DNA of 44,061 nt from Rubrobacter aplysinae (GTDB taxonomy: Bacteria > Actinomycetota > Rubrobacteria > Rubrobacterales > Rubrobacteraceae). The position numbers and the translations under genes were made by a program. Location of the stretch: contig NZ_LEKH01000023.1 in NCBI RefSeq assembly GCF_001029505.1, forward strand, positions 1 through 44,061, in the 5' to 3' direction. Shown piece by piece: positions 31,050 to 40,434 of the stretch; the first letter of the stretch is position 1, and every line of letters starts with the position of its first letter. The notes beneath the pieces were generated by a model, which saw only the letters and a program-made list of their open reading frames with translations, did no database searches and had not been told where the DNA came from.

Positions 31050-31559
31050 GTGGCTAAGAAGAAGGTTACTAGCTGGGTGGATGAGCGTACAGCCGGGGTA
31101 CTAAGAGCCAGGGCCGCCCAGCACGAGATCTCGATGAGCGAGGTGGTCGCCCAGACCCTGCAGGAGGCCGTCAGGGACGAGGCGGCGGAGGGCGTCGGCA
31201 CGGAGCTTTTGCTGCCGGCGGTCAGGGCGACGGTCCGGCGGGAGGTCGGGAGGATGAGCGACAGACTCTCTCACCTGATGGCGAGGTCGGCGCTCGAGAG
31301 CGCGGCCGACCGGAGGGCACTGTACCAGATCCTCGTGAAGGAGTTCGGCCAGGAGCAGGCGCGCGAGATCAACCGCCGCTCGTGGGTACAGAGCGTCGAG
31401 AGCTTGAAGAGACCGGCTGAGGGTCTGCGGGAGATCCTCGGCGAGCGGGCCGGGGACGATCTGGGGTCGGAAGACGCCAGATCGGAGAGTATGATACGCC
31501 GGGAACGAGAAGGGTCGGAGGACGCTGAAGAGGGCAGACCTGAGGGCGGTGAGCACTAG
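31050..31559 (+). CDS. Ribbon-helix-helix relaxosome accessory protein (MobC-like)
   Basis: 169 aa from GTG 31050, after AGGGGG; the longer frame from 31011 has no support. The N-terminus AKKKVTSWVDERTAGVLRARAAQHEISMSEVVAQTLQEAV is an RHH DNA-binding unit. A helical middle with ATVRREVGRMSDRLSHLMARSALESAADRRALYQILV follows, and the acidic tail is disordered. Genes of this kind directly before a relaxase usually bind oriT and repress the operon. The stop overlaps the relaxase start (TAGTG). Confidence 0.72.
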   Translation: MAKKKVTSWVDERTAGVLRARAAQHEISMSEVVAQTLQEAVRDEAAEGVGTELLLPAVRATVRREVGRMSDRLSHLMARSALESAADRRALYQILVKEFGQEQAREINRRSWVQSVESLKRPAEGLREILGERAGDDLGSEDARSESMIRREREGSEDAEEGRPEGGEH

Positions 31560-32464
31560 TGAGCCCGGCTATCGTGAAGGTCAACTACGTAGCCATGAGC
31601 GCGGGAGGGAGGGCGGCGGCCGGGGCGAGCGCCGACTACTACGCGCACCGGCCCGACTCGGATGGAGAACGCGAGTACCGGCCCGGCTTTGACGTCGAGA
31701 CGGAGGAGCTCGACAAGAACGAGGTCTACTCCAGGATCGAGCAGGGCGAGGGCGACTACGTCTACCGGATAATCCTCAGCCCCGGCGAGGAGGAGATGGA
31801 CGCCGCGGACGTGAGGGAGTGGGCCAGGGACGTGATGGAGCCCGTTGAAGAGGCCGGGGGAGAGTGGGTCGGGTTCGTCCACGACGACCAAACCGACCAT
31901 CCCCACGCCCACGTCATCGCCTTCACCGACGAGAAGCTCGACCGGGGGGACCTCGCGGAGATGCGCGAGATCGGCACGGAGGGCGCCGAGATCTTCGCCG
32001 AAGCCAACAAAAGCTGGCTCGAAAAGGTCGGCGAGGAGGCGAGGGATCTCGCCGAGGAGGCGGGAGCGGAGGCGAAGAACCTGGCGTCCGACATGAGCAC
32101 TCACGGCGTGATCGGCGCGGCCGAAGGCGCAGGCGAGGAGATCAAGGATCTGGCCTCCGACGCGGAGTACGCGGGGGCACGGATCGCGGCGCTCGTGCCC
32201 GGAGGTGAGAGGGAGCCCGACCCGGAGCGGGACCGGGCGGAGGAGGACGCGCGGGAGATGGAGATACAGGACTGGATGGACCAGCTCAAGTCGGAGAGCG
32301 ACGAGCTGATGGGGATAAAGGATCCGATGGAAAGCGAGATCAAAGAAGATTTGGAAGATGGCGAGGACGAAGGCCATGAAAAGCGTGAGCCGGAGATCGA
32401 CCGGAGGGAGTTGATGGCGCTTGAGCACGAGGACCCATCCCCTGAAGCGCAGCCCGAGCCCTGA
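31559..32464 (+). CDS. Short relaxase (HUH-type mobilisation nuclease)
   Basis: 301 aa from GTG 31559. Residues 1-145 are a compact VirD2/MobA-like relaxase domain: YYAHRPDSDGEREYRPGF supplies candidate active tyrosines near residues 27-28 and 40, YVYRIILSPGEE is the central strand, and TDHPHAHVIAF (113-122) gives the metal-binding histidine motif. The remaining 155 residues are highly acidic, alanine-rich and probably helical, perhaps a translocation or coupling-protein signal. It would nick oriT and lead one strand into a recipient. It is shorter than classical relaxases and lacks helicase or primase domains. Confidence 0.8.
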   Translation: MSPAIVKVNYVAMSAGGRAAAGASADYYAHRPDSDGEREYRPGFDVETEELDKNEVYSRIEQGEGDYVYRIILSPGEEEMDAADVREWARDVMEPVEEAGGEWVGFVHDDQTDHPHAHVIAFTDEKLDRGDLAEMREIGTEGAEIFAEANKSWLEKVGEEARDLAEEAGAEAKNLASDMSTHGVIGAAEGAGEEIKDLASDAEYAGARIAALVPGGEREPDPERDRAEEDAREMEIQDWMDQLKSESDELMGIKDPMESEIKEDLEDGEDEGHEKREPEIDRRELMALEHEDPSPEAQPEP

Positions 32465-34538
32465 CAGCCCCGGTACGGGGCGGGCTCGCGGACCGGGCGG
32501 ACCGGGTACGGCGAATGGAGCCGGCGGACGAACCCCCGTCGAGTGGTGGCTAAGGTGGTGGATGGACACCACGGGCGGCGCGTCGGGCGTGGTAGCCCCG
32601 GCCAGCGGGGCCGCGATAGCCGGGCTGATAGATCCTGCGGCGATCCCGCTAGGACTCGCGGCGGGCCTTCTGATCGGGCTGCTCTGGAGCCTTGGGACCG
32701 CCGGTAAAGCCGCAGTCGTGATCGGGCTGGTGTCGTTCGGCCCGCTGGCGGTGATGGGGCTCGGCGCCGTCGCCGGCTCCAGCTCCGGGCTTCTCTTGTC
32801 TCTCTTTGTGGGTGGATCGCTGCCTCTGGTCGGGATAGTGGCGTTTATCTGGCACCTGCGCCGTCCGAAACCAGACCAGCCTCACTATCACGCGCACTGG
32901 GCGGCCCGGGAGGAGGTATCGGATCTGACAGGGACCGAGGCCTCGGGGGAGAAACGCGGGCCTGAGAACCTCTCAGACGGCGTCATACTCGGCACCCACG
33001 GAGAGACTCGGGAGCCGCTAGTCGTGAGGCCCGGCCAGGACGGCCGTAGGGAGATAGGTCACTTCCTGGTGTGCGGTCCCAGCCGCAGCGGGAAGAGCCT
33101 GCACCTGACCACGAACCTCCTTAGCTGGGGCGGCTCGGCGGTCGCCGTCGACGTGAAGGGCGAGTTGTACCGGAAGACGGCCGGGATCAGGGCGAACCTG
33201 CCGGGAGGCGAGAACCGGATACTGGTGCTCGACCCCGAAGGCCGCGGCGACCGCTACGACCCCTTCGCCGAGCTCTCCTACAGCGAGGAGGCGACCAAGC
33301 GGGCGGTGCATCTGATACTGGAGACCGACAAGGCGCGAGACCCCGTATTCGCCCGGCGCGCCTCGTCCGCCGTGTACGCGGGGCTCGTGGGAGCCAGGAT
33401 CGAAGGAGCGCCGTCGCTCGCCTACTTGCGGGAGATCACCGCGGAGGGGCCTAGAGTGTACGTCGAGCGGCTCCTTGAGCTCGGAGACCCGGAGATACGC
33501 CGGAGCCTGGTGGACTTCCTCGGAGGTCCGCCGGAGGAGATGGAGCCCCGCGACTACAGGAACGACAGGTTCCTTTCGAGCGCGTGGGGCACGATCACCT
33601 CACAGCTCGACGCCGTGTTCAGTCCAGGAATACTCAAGATGACCGGGGGCAGCGACTTCCGGGCGGCGGACCTCGTGAAGAGCCCGGCCACGCTGTACCT
33701 GATGTTCTCGGAGACGGAGCTCGAGTACACGGAGAAGATCTTCCAGATCACCCTGCTCGCCCTCACGAGCGGCCTCATAAGGCACGGCGACCGCGACCCG
33801 GACGGCGTGTCGGGCGCGGTACCGATGCTCTTCGCCCTCGACGAGGCCGGGAGGACTCCGATACCGAGGTTATCCGACATGATCTCGACCATCGCGGGCC
33901 GTGGCATGGCCGCGATGATTTACATCCAGGACCTAGCCCAGCTAGAGAGCGCCTACGGCCGCGAGGCTGCGCAGACCATCAGAAGTGGCTGCCACACCCA
34001 GCTCTACTACCGGCCCCAGGACCACGACACGGCCCTGCACATCTCGAGGATGGCGGGGCAGAAGAGCATCGAGGACCTGAGAAAGAACACCGGAGGCGGC
34101 GGCAGCGAGAGCATAGGGCAGACCAAGAGAGAGCTCATAACGCCCGACGAGGTCAGGCAGATGTCTCACGAGGACATCATCGTGTTCACTGGGAACAAGC
34201 CGCCGATCCTAGCGCAGAGGCTGAAATGGTTCGAGTTCTTCGAGGACGGACAGGAGCTGGTGGACGAATATCCGTCGGCGGAACCCGAGCCGCTGGAATC
34301 GCCGGAGCTCGTCAGGGCAGATTACAAGACCGCCGGGGATAATGGCGCTGGTGATGAGTCTGGTGACGGCGGTAATACCGGGGAAGACCCATCAAAAGCG
34401 AGGGAGGGCGTAGTAACTTCAGAAGCTTCAGAAGCGGACGAGGTCGGCGACGATCCATCCAGTAATGGAAAGCGTGGCCGCGAGCGCATGGGCACCCCCA
34501 AGGACGACGCCGGAGGCTACGTTGAACCGGAGCTATAG
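32421..34538 (+). CDS. VirD4/TraG-type coupling protein
   Basis: 705 aa from TTG 32421, overlapping the relaxase end by 44 bases. Membrane helices lie at about 60-145, followed by a cytoplasmic ATPase: Walker A GPSRSGKS (219-226), VDVKGELYRKTAG, LVLDPEGRGDRYDPFAEL and Walker B MLFALDEAG (about 469-477). These are the signatures of type IV coupling proteins that hand the relaxase-DNA complex to a secretion channel. No channel genes are seen, so a helper element would be needed. The C-terminal 100 residues are acidic and low in complexity. Confidence 0.9.
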   Translation: MSTRTHPLKRSPSPDSPGTGRARGPGGPGTANGAGGRTPVEWWLRWWMDTTGGASGVVAPASGAAIAGLIDPAAIPLGLAAGLLIGLLWSLGTAGKAAVVIGLVSFGPLAVMGLGAVAGSSSGLLLSLFVGGSLPLVGIVAFIWHLRRPKPDQPHYHAHWAAREEVSDLTGTEASGEKRGPENLSDGVILGTHGETREPLVVRPGQDGRREIGHFLVCGPSRSGKSLHLTTNLLSWGGSAVAVDVKGELYRKTAGIRANLPGGENRILVLDPEGRGDRYDPFAELSYSEEATKRAVHLILETDKARDPVFARRASSAVYAGLVGARIEGAPSLAYLREITAEGPRVYVERLLELGDPEIRRSLVDFLGGPPEEMEPRDYRNDRFLSSAWGTITSQLDAVFSPGILKMTGGSDFRAADLVKSPATLYLMFSETELEYTEKIFQITLLALTSGLIRHGDRDPDGVSGAVPMLFALDEAGRTPIPRLSDMISTIAGRGMAAMIYIQDLAQLESAYGREAAQTIRSGCHTQLYYRPQDHDTALHISRMAGQKSIEDLRKNTGGGGSESIGQTKRELITPDEVRQMSHEDIIVFTGNKPPILAQRLKWFEFFEDGQELVDEYPSAEPEPLESPELVRADYKTAGDNGAGDESGDGGNTGEDPSKAREGVVTSEASEADEVGDDPSSNGKRGRERMGTPKDDAGGYVEPEL

Positions 34539-35388
34539 CCCGAGCGAGAACAGGCGGGGTAGGATAGCCACCCTGGTAATGGTCGCGGCCCTGGGCCTGC
34601 TGGGCGTCGTCCTGGTCGCGGCCACTTCGCAGGGTACCGAGGGTGCTGAACAAGGCCCCGGACAAGAAGCAGATCCTTCCTCGTCCGCCGCCGACGGATC
34701 TTCCCCGGATGGTTCAGAGGTCTACTCATCCGACGACGCCTCGGACTTCGTTACTACTGAAAGCACCGAGAGCACTGAAAGCACAGGGGACGCCGGGGAG
34801 AGCGCACACGAGCCGGAGCGGACGACGCCTCCCGATGACCTGTCTTTCGTTTGCGACAACTTCGCTCCTACGGAGGACGCCGGCATACCATCCGAGCAAA
34901 GAGAGAGTATGGAGAAGGCGGCGGAGCGGTACATCTTGACCGCCTACGGAGATCCCGGCACGGACCCCGCGGCCTACGAGAGCAGCGTGGAGGAACTCAC
35001 GGTGGAGGAGTGCTTCTCCGAATCTCCCGCCGCGGGTTACGTCGAGAATGGGGAAGGGATGGCCGAGCAGGGCGGCCGGCAAGTAGCACCCGTGGACACG
35101 CTCGACGACACGACGTTCTCCAGGGAGTTCGTCCTGTTCGACCCCTCCTCCGCCGAGAGCGTGGAGGACGAGGAATCTGGCGCGGTCTATACGAAGGTAA
35201 CGGGAGAGGCGGTGTGGGTATCCGAGGAGTCCGACGGCAGCGGAGCCGTGGGCAAGCAGCAGACTCTCACACTTGCGAAGCCCGAGTCCGGGCAGGGAGA
35301 GTGGAAGGTGTCCTACGGTCAGACCATCCCGCCGCCGTCTTACATGGACAGCGAGTACCAAAATGAGCTACCTTCGGGAGTAGGCTAG
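34522..35388 (+). CDS. Exported or membrane-anchored protein of the transfer operon
   Basis: 288 aa from TTG 34522, which has GGAGG five bases upstream and overlaps the coupling protein stop by 17 bases; ATG 34465 lacks a ribosome binding site. One membrane helix (RIATLVMVAALGLLGVVLVAA) follows a short basic cytoplasmic segment. A serine/acidic linker with a TEST-STEST repeat leads into an extracytoplasmic domain with AAERYILTAYGDPGTDPAAYESSVEELTVEECF. That layout recalls VirB8/TcpC-like transfer proteins, but I cannot confirm the family. Confidence 0.55.
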   Translation: MNRSYSPSENRRGRIATLVMVAALGLLGVVLVAATSQGTEGAEQGPGQEADPSSSAADGSSPDGSEVYSSDDASDFVTTESTESTESTGDAGESAHEPERTTPPDDLSFVCDNFAPTEDAGIPSEQRESMEKAAERYILTAYGDPGTDPAAYESSVEELTVEECFSESPAAGYVENGEGMAEQGGRQVAPVDTLDDTTFSREFVLFDPSSAESVEDEESGAVYTKVTGEAVWVSEESDGSGAVGKQQTLTLAKPESGQGEWKVSYGQTIPPPSYMDSEYQNELPSGVG

Positions 35389-35435
35389 TTGGCGGGGATC
35401 TCGAACTTTGCGAACCGATGGTATAAGGAAGCAAC

Positions 35436-36233
35436 TTGAGATTACGCGACCTAATAAATCGGAGACGTAAGAAGAGGGCCTACACGCCTGCGATGCCTCC
35501 GGGAAACCCGCCTGGAGATTTCCGCAAGTGGCAGCGCAACCGGGCAACTCAGAATGCCATACAGCGTCAGGAACAGGACCCACCCCGGCCCAACAAGGGC
35601 AGAACGCAAACCTCCCTCGCCAAAAAACTAGAAATACTCTCGCAGCTATACCCACATCCTGACGGCGGCCAATGGACGGCACAGGAAATCGAAGAGGCTA
35701 CGAATCGTGAGATACATCCTAGCTATTGGTTAGCCATGAAGGAAGGTAGAACGGACATTATCGCGGGTATCGCCCAACACGGGACTATATCGAATCTTTG
35801 GGAGGCCATTGAACATAAGATCAGGCTTATAACGCGTGCTATGGGCGTGCCTTATGACCTCTGGTTCAGGCCCATGTGGTGGTGGGAGAAAGTATACGAG
35901 GAATGGGCACGAGGTGAAGACGTAGAAGATAAGCTACATGATGAAAAGTACGACTCCGATGACAGTAGGCCAGCTCGTTTGCTGGTGAACTGGGAGTATG
36001 TCCGACCCACCGCCGACGACTGGACTCTGGGGCAGCTCAATATTCGCCCGCGCGACCTGCGAGCCAGCGTACCCGCGTGGACCCTCTGTAGTGTCGGGGA
36101 AGCGGCAACACTACTCCAGATACCGGAGACAGAGGTAGAGGAGATGCTGGACACGGGAGAGCTGCAGGGCGGCCAAAGTGACCACGGCTGGGACAGCGTC
36201 AACCTGGACTCGGTATTACGGCGGCTTGATTGA
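35436..36233 (+). CDS. Two-headed DNA-binding protein (EspR/Xre-like plus MerR-like HTH)
   Basis: 265 aa from TTG 35436 with AAGGA six bases upstream. Residues about 58-145 (TSLAKKLEILSQLYPHPDGGQWTAQEIEEATN...SPSYW-type HPSYWLAMKEGRTDIIAGI...LITRAMGVPYDLWF) follow the pattern of EspR-like Xre regulators, where a long first helix precedes the HTH and GVPYDLWF ends it. The C-terminus CSVGEAATLLQIPETEVEEMLDTGELQG...SVNLDSVLRRL resembles an excisionase/MerR-type HTH. The central part is acidic and tryptophan-rich. It probably acts as a transcription regulator of the accessory region. Confidence 0.55.
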   Translation: MRLRDLINRRRKKRAYTPAMPPGNPPGDFRKWQRNRATQNAIQRQEQDPPRPNKGRTQTSLAKKLEILSQLYPHPDGGQWTAQEIEEATNREIHPSYWLAMKEGRTDIIAGIAQHGTISNLWEAIEHKIRLITRAMGVPYDLWFRPMWWWEKVYEEWARGEDVEDKLHDEKYDSDDSRPARLLVNWEYVRPTADDWTLGQLNIRPRDLRASVPAWTLCSVGEAATLLQIPETEVEEMLDTGELQGGQSDHGWDSVNLDSVLRRLD

Positions 36234-36451
36234 TGTCTTCGGGGAGGATCGTGGATAAAGCAAAAGATCTCGGGGATGAAGCTCTAGGATTCGTACTAGG
36301 CGTACCAGCGGGCTTGATCTACTACGCACTGGTCAAGTACAAGACGCGCGGCATGTCGAGAGCAGACACCCAGAGCGTAATGCTTAAGGAGCTAAAATTA
36401 TTCGGTGCGGATCTAACCCAAGATTCCGATGACAGCTCGCGGCGGCGCTAG
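36233..36451 (+). CDS. Small hypothetical protein with one hydrophobic segment
   Basis: 72 aa from ATG 36233, overlapping the previous TGA by one base, so it is translationally coupled. A short hydrophobic stretch (ALGFVLGVPAGLIYYALV) sits between charged ends. No family recognised. Position suggests a partner of the upstream regulator or a peripheral membrane protein. Confidence 0.5.
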   Translation: MSSGRIVDKAKDLGDEALGFVLGVPAGLIYYALVKYKTRGMSRADTQSVMLKELKLFGADLTQDSDDSSRRR

Positions 36452-36477
36452 ACTGCCTCTCACCCAGCCTTAGTCAC

Positions 36478-37758
36478 ATGAAGATCACCTTTACCGTCGC
36501 CGGGTCGAGAGGCGACCTACAACCCTATGTCGCGCTGGGCACGAGACTACGGGCAGAGGGCGCGGAAGTTCGCATAGCCGCGCCCGCGATGTTCGAGGAT
36601 CTCGTGGTCGGCCACGGTCTAAAGTTCAGTCCCATACCCCTGGATCCTTGGGGAGCCATTAGCCGGGTGCTAGGAGGCCGTAGCACGAACCTCCTCGCCG
36701 CTGGCCGGGCGAGCAGAAAAGAGTTGAGCCCGATAATGGACGATCTCCTCCACACTTACTCCAAGGCGTGCGAAGGAGCGGACGCGGTGGTCTACTCTCC
36801 GGTGGGATTTCTAGGCCGCGCGATAGCACAAGACAAAGGAATCTCCAGCGTAGGCGCCGCGTGTCAGCCTTTTCTCAACCGGACTAGCTCTTTCCCCAGC
36901 GCCTTCTTGCCGGTACCCGGCCGCCAGGTATGGGCGCCCGGCAAGGCGCGTTGGCGCGTCTACAACCGTCTTACATATACCTTTTCTCAACAACTACTGT
37001 GGAGCTTTATACGGGCTCCGGCGAACCGCGCGCTCTCTGGAGTCGACGGAAGCTCGCCTCTACCACGTCTAAGTCATCTAAAGGAGCTGAACGAGTCGGG
37101 CGAGCTGATACTCAACGGCTGGAGCCCTCGCGTCTTACCGCATCCCCCCGATTGGGGCGACAACCTCCCGATCACCGGATACTGGACCTTGCCGGATGGA
37201 GCTGGTTGGACGCCTCCAGGTGATCTCGTTGAATTCCTGGAGTGCGGGCCGGCCCCGGTGGTCATCGGCTTCGGCAGCATCGCGGGGGAAGATCCTCAAG
37301 AACTGAGGGACTTGCTCGTCGGAGCGCTGCGCCGAGCGCGGAGGCGCGGAGTCGTGCTAACGGGTTGGAGCGGGCTCTCGAATGCCGAGTTCCCCGAGGA
37401 CGTTTACTCGATCCCGGAAGCTCCTCACGACTGGATATTCTCGAAGGCCGAAGCGGTGATCCACCACGGCGGCGCGGGCACCACGGGGGCGTCTTTGAGG
37501 TCCGGGAATCCCACGATTGTAATGCCCTTCTACGCGGATCAATTATTCTGGGCGCGAAGAGTCGCTCACCTGGAAGCAGGAGTGGCTACACTGCCCAGGG
37601 CGAAAATGTCTGCTAGCCGGTTAGCAGAAGCCATAGAGCAAGCTACCAACGACTGGAAGATCAAGGTTCGTGCGCAAACGCTAGGGCGCGATTTGAGGTC
37701 GGAGAATGGCGTTGAGGTAGCCACCAAGTATATATATCAAATGCTACAAAATCGATAA
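36478..37758 (+). CDS. GT1-family UDP-glycosyltransferase
   Basis: 426 aa. MKITFTVAGSRGDLQPYVALGTRLRAEGAEVRIAAP is the acceptor-side Rossmann start of macrolide/sterol-type glycosyltransferases. The donor-binding half has VVIGFGSIAGEDP and the signature HHGGAGTTGASLRSGNPTIVMPFYADQLFWARRV (near 325-360). It transfers a sugar from a nucleotide donor to a small lipophilic acceptor such as a sterol, carotenoid, macrolide or antibiotic; the acceptor cannot be told. Its 3' end overlaps the next, convergent gene by 15 bases. Confidence 0.88.
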   Translation: MKITFTVAGSRGDLQPYVALGTRLRAEGAEVRIAAPAMFEDLVVGHGLKFSPIPLDPWGAISRVLGGRSTNLLAAGRASRKELSPIMDDLLHTYSKACEGADAVVYSPVGFLGRAIAQDKGISSVGAACQPFLNRTSSFPSAFLPVPGRQVWAPGKARWRVYNRLTYTFSQQLLWSFIRAPANRALSGVDGSSPLPRLSHLKELNESGELILNGWSPRVLPHPPDWGDNLPITGYWTLPDGAGWTPPGDLVEFLECGPAPVVIGFGSIAGEDPQELRDLLVGALRRARRRGVVLTGWSGLSNAEFPEDVYSIPEAPHDWIFSKAEAVIHHGGAGTTGASLRSGNPTIVMPFYADQLFWARRVAHLEAGVATLPRAKMSASRLAEAIEQATNDWKIKVRAQTLGRDLRSENGVEVATKYIYQMLQNR

Positions 37759-38502
37759 ACGCCGCACGACTCGTTCGGCAACCTCATCCGGCAGCAATAG
37801 GTAAGTCAACCAGCCGTTGTTCTTCTTAGAAGCGGGTAAATATCTATAAAGCTTCAGCAGCTCGTAAACGGAGCGATTTGGCTTGCGAGTCATAAAGGAT
37901 GCTAACTCCTCGGGTAGCAACCCGGATTGGACCGTGAGAAGCACTTGATACCGCCATGGACCCACTATGCTGCCTATCTCTTTGAGCAGCCGATCCGTAA
38001 GAGCGCTTCGTGAGTAATTCGCAAGCAACTGTTTATGGCGTTGGACTCTATACTCCTCATAAGTGGAGGGCAGGTCGGCTATCTCCATAGCCGATCCTAA
38101 CTCAAGCATCGACCGACAGTGCTCTACGCGATCCTTCTCGGACATCCGTCCATACACGATCTCATGGACCCGCTCACCATAATCAATGAACAAATATATG
38201 AAATCCCTATAAGCCCAATGAGGGATCGCTTCACCTCTAACTCGCTGCGCCTCAGCGTGTACACGATTGATCCTGTCTACCTTAGCCATGGCCGCGCTCG
38301 GGTGGCACGTGAAAACGTCTTGTAGAAAGGCGGCTGTATCCAGTGAACGCTCCAGTAGGTCTTTGTGTGCGGATCGTGAAACCCATAACCAATCCACCGC
38401 CTTGTTATGGGCGAACTCCGATAGTAGGCCCGTGGCGAATAGGAGCACCGCGTCGGGGGTACTCCAGACACGCCTCGTCGCCGCACTTGTGACCATCTCC
38501 AT
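37744..38502 (-). CDS. MpaB/DUF2236-like putative oxygenase
   Basis: 252 aa from ATG 38502 (GTG and ATG codons two and three residues inside are alternatives). The core RINRVHAEAQRVRGEAIPHWAYRDFIYLFIDYGERVHEIVYGRMSEKDRVEHCRSMLELGSAMEIADLPSTYEEYRVQ has the spacing of the rubber-oxygenase/MpaB catalytic domain, including the conserved helix histidine (RVHA) and the LP-xYEEY segment. Members bind heme b and oxidise hydrophobic compounds. The protein is at the short end for the family. Identification is tentative because I rely on pattern alone. Confidence 0.5.
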   Translation of the reverse strand: MEMVTSAATRRVWSTPDAVLLFATGLLSEFAHNKAVDWLWVSRSAHKDLLERSLDTAAFLQDVFTCHPSAAMAKVDRINRVHAEAQRVRGEAIPHWAYRDFIYLFIDYGERVHEIVYGRMSEKDRVEHCRSMLELGSAMEIADLPSTYEEYRVQRHKQLLANYSRSALTDRLLKEIGSIVGPWRYQVLLTVQSGLLPEELASFMTRKPNRSVYELLKLYRYLPASKKNNGWLTYLLLPDEVAERVVRRLSIL

Positions 38503-38531
38503 TCGTACAACCTTACCGAAAATTATCCCTG

Positions 38532-38551
38532 TCGAGAAGCGTGATTCTCGA
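38532..38551. repeat. TCGAGAA-N6-TTCTCGA dyad, site 1
   Basis: TCGAGAA (38532-38538), spacer GCGTGA, TTCTCGA (38545-38551), preceded by ATTATCCCTG. It lies in the divergent promoter region between the MpaB-like gene and a small plus-strand gene. Confidence 0.75.
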
Positions 38552-38651
38552 ACACTCGCGTAGCCCAGTCCAACACTAAAACGGACAGTAGCAACCCCTC
38601 TGCCTCCATCTGATTTATCCTTATGTGTGGGGCTAGGGAAGGAGCTTAGAG

Positions 38652-38888
38652 ATGGAAGGGTACGGAACCTGGGAAGACCTGAAGGAGCGTATCATGGAGG
38701 CCGCGCCCGGGGTTGCGGAAGAGGGCGGCATACGAGCCTTCACAGAGAACGACCTGGCCCGCGAGCTAAGTATGGAAGATGCTCAGGGCAAGCGCCAACT
38801 CTCCACTGCAGTCAATCAGTTGGTGGATGAGGGACGGCTTAGGAGCAACCCGGGGTTGAGCAAGAACCTCAGTATAGGTACAGGGTAG
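38652..38888 (+). CDS. Small winged-helix-like hypothetical protein
   Basis: 78 aa from ATG 38652, with GGAAGGAG eight bases upstream. The stretch FTENDLARELSMEDAQGKRQLSTAVNQLVDEGRL reads like the recognition helix and wing of a small winged-helix DNA-binding domain. No named family. It is preceded by dyad site 1, about 100 bases upstream. Confidence 0.5.
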   Translation: MEGYGTWEDLKERIMEAAPGVAEEGGIRAFTENDLARELSMEDAQGKRQLSTAVNQLVDEGRLRSNPGLSKNLSIGTG

Positions 38889-39021
38889 ATAACCTCCCAG
38901 TAGGCCACCTCGCCACCTCCGCGCCCTCGATCCGTTATGAGAATCCAGGTTCTCGGCACTAGCTCGCAAGAAGCATGTCCCAACGTTGACAAACTACTCT
39001 ATCGTGGCTAGCTTGACCGGC

Positions 39022-39645
39022 ATGTCCGTCGAGTTCGTTCTTACCTCGCTCATCGTTGCTCTCGTTCCAGGAACGGGCGTGGTCTACACGATCTCTAGCG
39101 CGATAGGTGGGGGCTGGCGTAGTGGTCTATTCGCTACCGTCGGCTGTACCCTTGGCATAGTCCCCCACATAATGGCCGCGATGCTCGGGCTCTCCGCACT
39201 CATGCAGGCCGGCTCGGTGGTCTTCGAGGTGGTGCGGTGGGCCGGGGTGGCCTATCTCGTCTACCTAGGCGTTTCCATGATCCTAGCGGGAGGCTCGCTG
39301 GAGTTCGACACGGACGAGAACAGTTCCTCTAACCGTAACCCGGTAGGGTTGGTGATCCGGCGCGGGATCTTGCTGAACCTCCTTAACCCGAAGCTGACCC
39401 TGTTCTTCTTCGCCTTTTTGCCGCAGTTCTTGGGTAGCGCTCCATCGCTTCTGGACCCGAGGCTAGTCGGGCTCGGCGCGGCTTTCATGGCCGTGACCTT
39501 CGTCGTGTTCTTAGGCTACGCTAGCGCGAGCGCCGCCGTCCGAGACCTGCTTCTCGGCTCCGCTACCTTACGGAAGTGGTTCCAGAGGTCTCTCGGGGCG
39601 CTGTTGGTCGCCTTCGCCGCTAGGCTCGCCCTAACGGAGCGGTAA
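39022..39645 (+). CDS. LysE/RhtB-family exporter
   Basis: 207 aa from ATG 39022; a TTG at 38986 would add twelve residues. MSVEFVLTSLIVALVPGTGVVYTISSAIGGGWRSGLFATVGCTLG is the typical N-terminus with the conserved PGTG turn, and LLNLLNPKLTLFFFAFLPQFL is the second signature. Six membrane helices fit the profile. Such proteins export amino acids or related small molecules. Neither start has a clear ribosome binding site. Confidence 0.85.
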   Translation: MSVEFVLTSLIVALVPGTGVVYTISSAIGGGWRSGLFATVGCTLGIVPHIMAAMLGLSALMQAGSVVFEVVRWAGVAYLVYLGVSMILAGGSLEFDTDENSSSNRNPVGLVIRRGILLNLLNPKLTLFFFAFLPQFLGSAPSLLDPRLVGLGAAFMAVTFVVFLGYASASAAVRDLLLGSATLRKWFQRSLGALLVAFAARLALTER

Positions 39646-39698
39646 TCAGATAATCTCCTAGCGCACCAAGACGTACGTCAAGAAAAGGAGGCTCTGTA

Positions 39699-40400
39699 AT
39701 GTTCGCCTACGATGCAACGGTCGCCGGGCGATACCCGGAGGTTCACGCAGGAGTTCTCCACGCTACAGGGCTCCAGGGTGGAGAGTCTTCACCGAAACTT
39801 CTGGATGAGTACCGGGCGGAGCAAAGAGCTGTCGCCGGGAGGCTCGACAGTGTATCCATAGCCGAGCTAGCGCAGATAGCCGCCTGGCGCAGGGTTTTCA
39901 GCGACTTCGGCGCAAAGCCGACCCAGTACCGCAACGCCGCCGAGGCGCTTTTGCGCAGGCTCTCAAAGCACGGCGACATACCGACCATCAACGCCCTCGT
40001 GGACATCGGCAACCTCGTCTCTATCCGTTACGCAATGCCCGTCGCCGTGTTCGACATGGGGAAGGTAGCAGCACCTATCACGGTCAAGTTCGCAACTGGA
40101 GACGAGGGCTTTACAGACCTGGGCTCGACCGAGACGGTCCAGCCAGATACCGGCGAGGTAATCTTCGCCGATGCCGACGGCGGTGTGTGCGCCCGCCGGT
40201 GGTGTTGGCGTCAAAGTGCGGGTAGCGTCACCGGCCCGGACACTACCGAGGCCCTGTTCGTCATAGAGGGACACCACGACAGTGTTCGCCAAGACATCGA
40301 ATCGGCGCTGGCCGATCTCACCTCGCTACTCGCCACGCACCAGCCCGAAAGCGAGATTGAATCTTACGTGCTGTCGCCGAGCGACCACCATGCCGGGTGA
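39699..40400 (+). CDS. B3/4 domain (tRNA synthetase beta-like) protein
   Basis: 233 aa from ATG 39699, after AAGGAGG. The core AWRRVFSDFGAKPTQYRNAAEALLRRLSKHGDIPTINALVDIGNLVSIRYAMPVAVFDM is the stand-alone version of the B3/B4 domain of phenylalanyl-tRNA synthetase beta chains. In the synthetase that domain contributes to editing. Free-standing copies may hydrolyse mischarged tRNA or bind amino-acid-like compounds; the role here is unknown. The chorismate mutase gene follows within 35 bases, a pairing that points to phenylalanine-type metabolites. Confidence 0.82.
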   Translation: MFAYDATVAGRYPEVHAGVLHATGLQGGESSPKLLDEYRAEQRAVAGRLDSVSIAELAQIAAWRRVFSDFGAKPTQYRNAAEALLRRLSKHGDIPTINALVDIGNLVSIRYAMPVAVFDMGKVAAPITVKFATGDEGFTDLGSTETVQPDTGEVIFADADGGVCARRWCWRQSAGSVTGPDTTEALFVIEGHHDSVRQDIESALADLTSLLATHQPESEIESYVLSPSDHHAG

Positions 40401-40434
40401 GTCTGGGCCGGGTAGTAATGAGAGGGGATTAGCT

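Noticed and set aside
31556-32572. 338-codon open frame antisense to the relaxase
   Set aside because: Low-complexity leucine/valine/proline product mirrors the acidic, GC-rich relaxase codons; the relaxase has clear motifs on the other strand.
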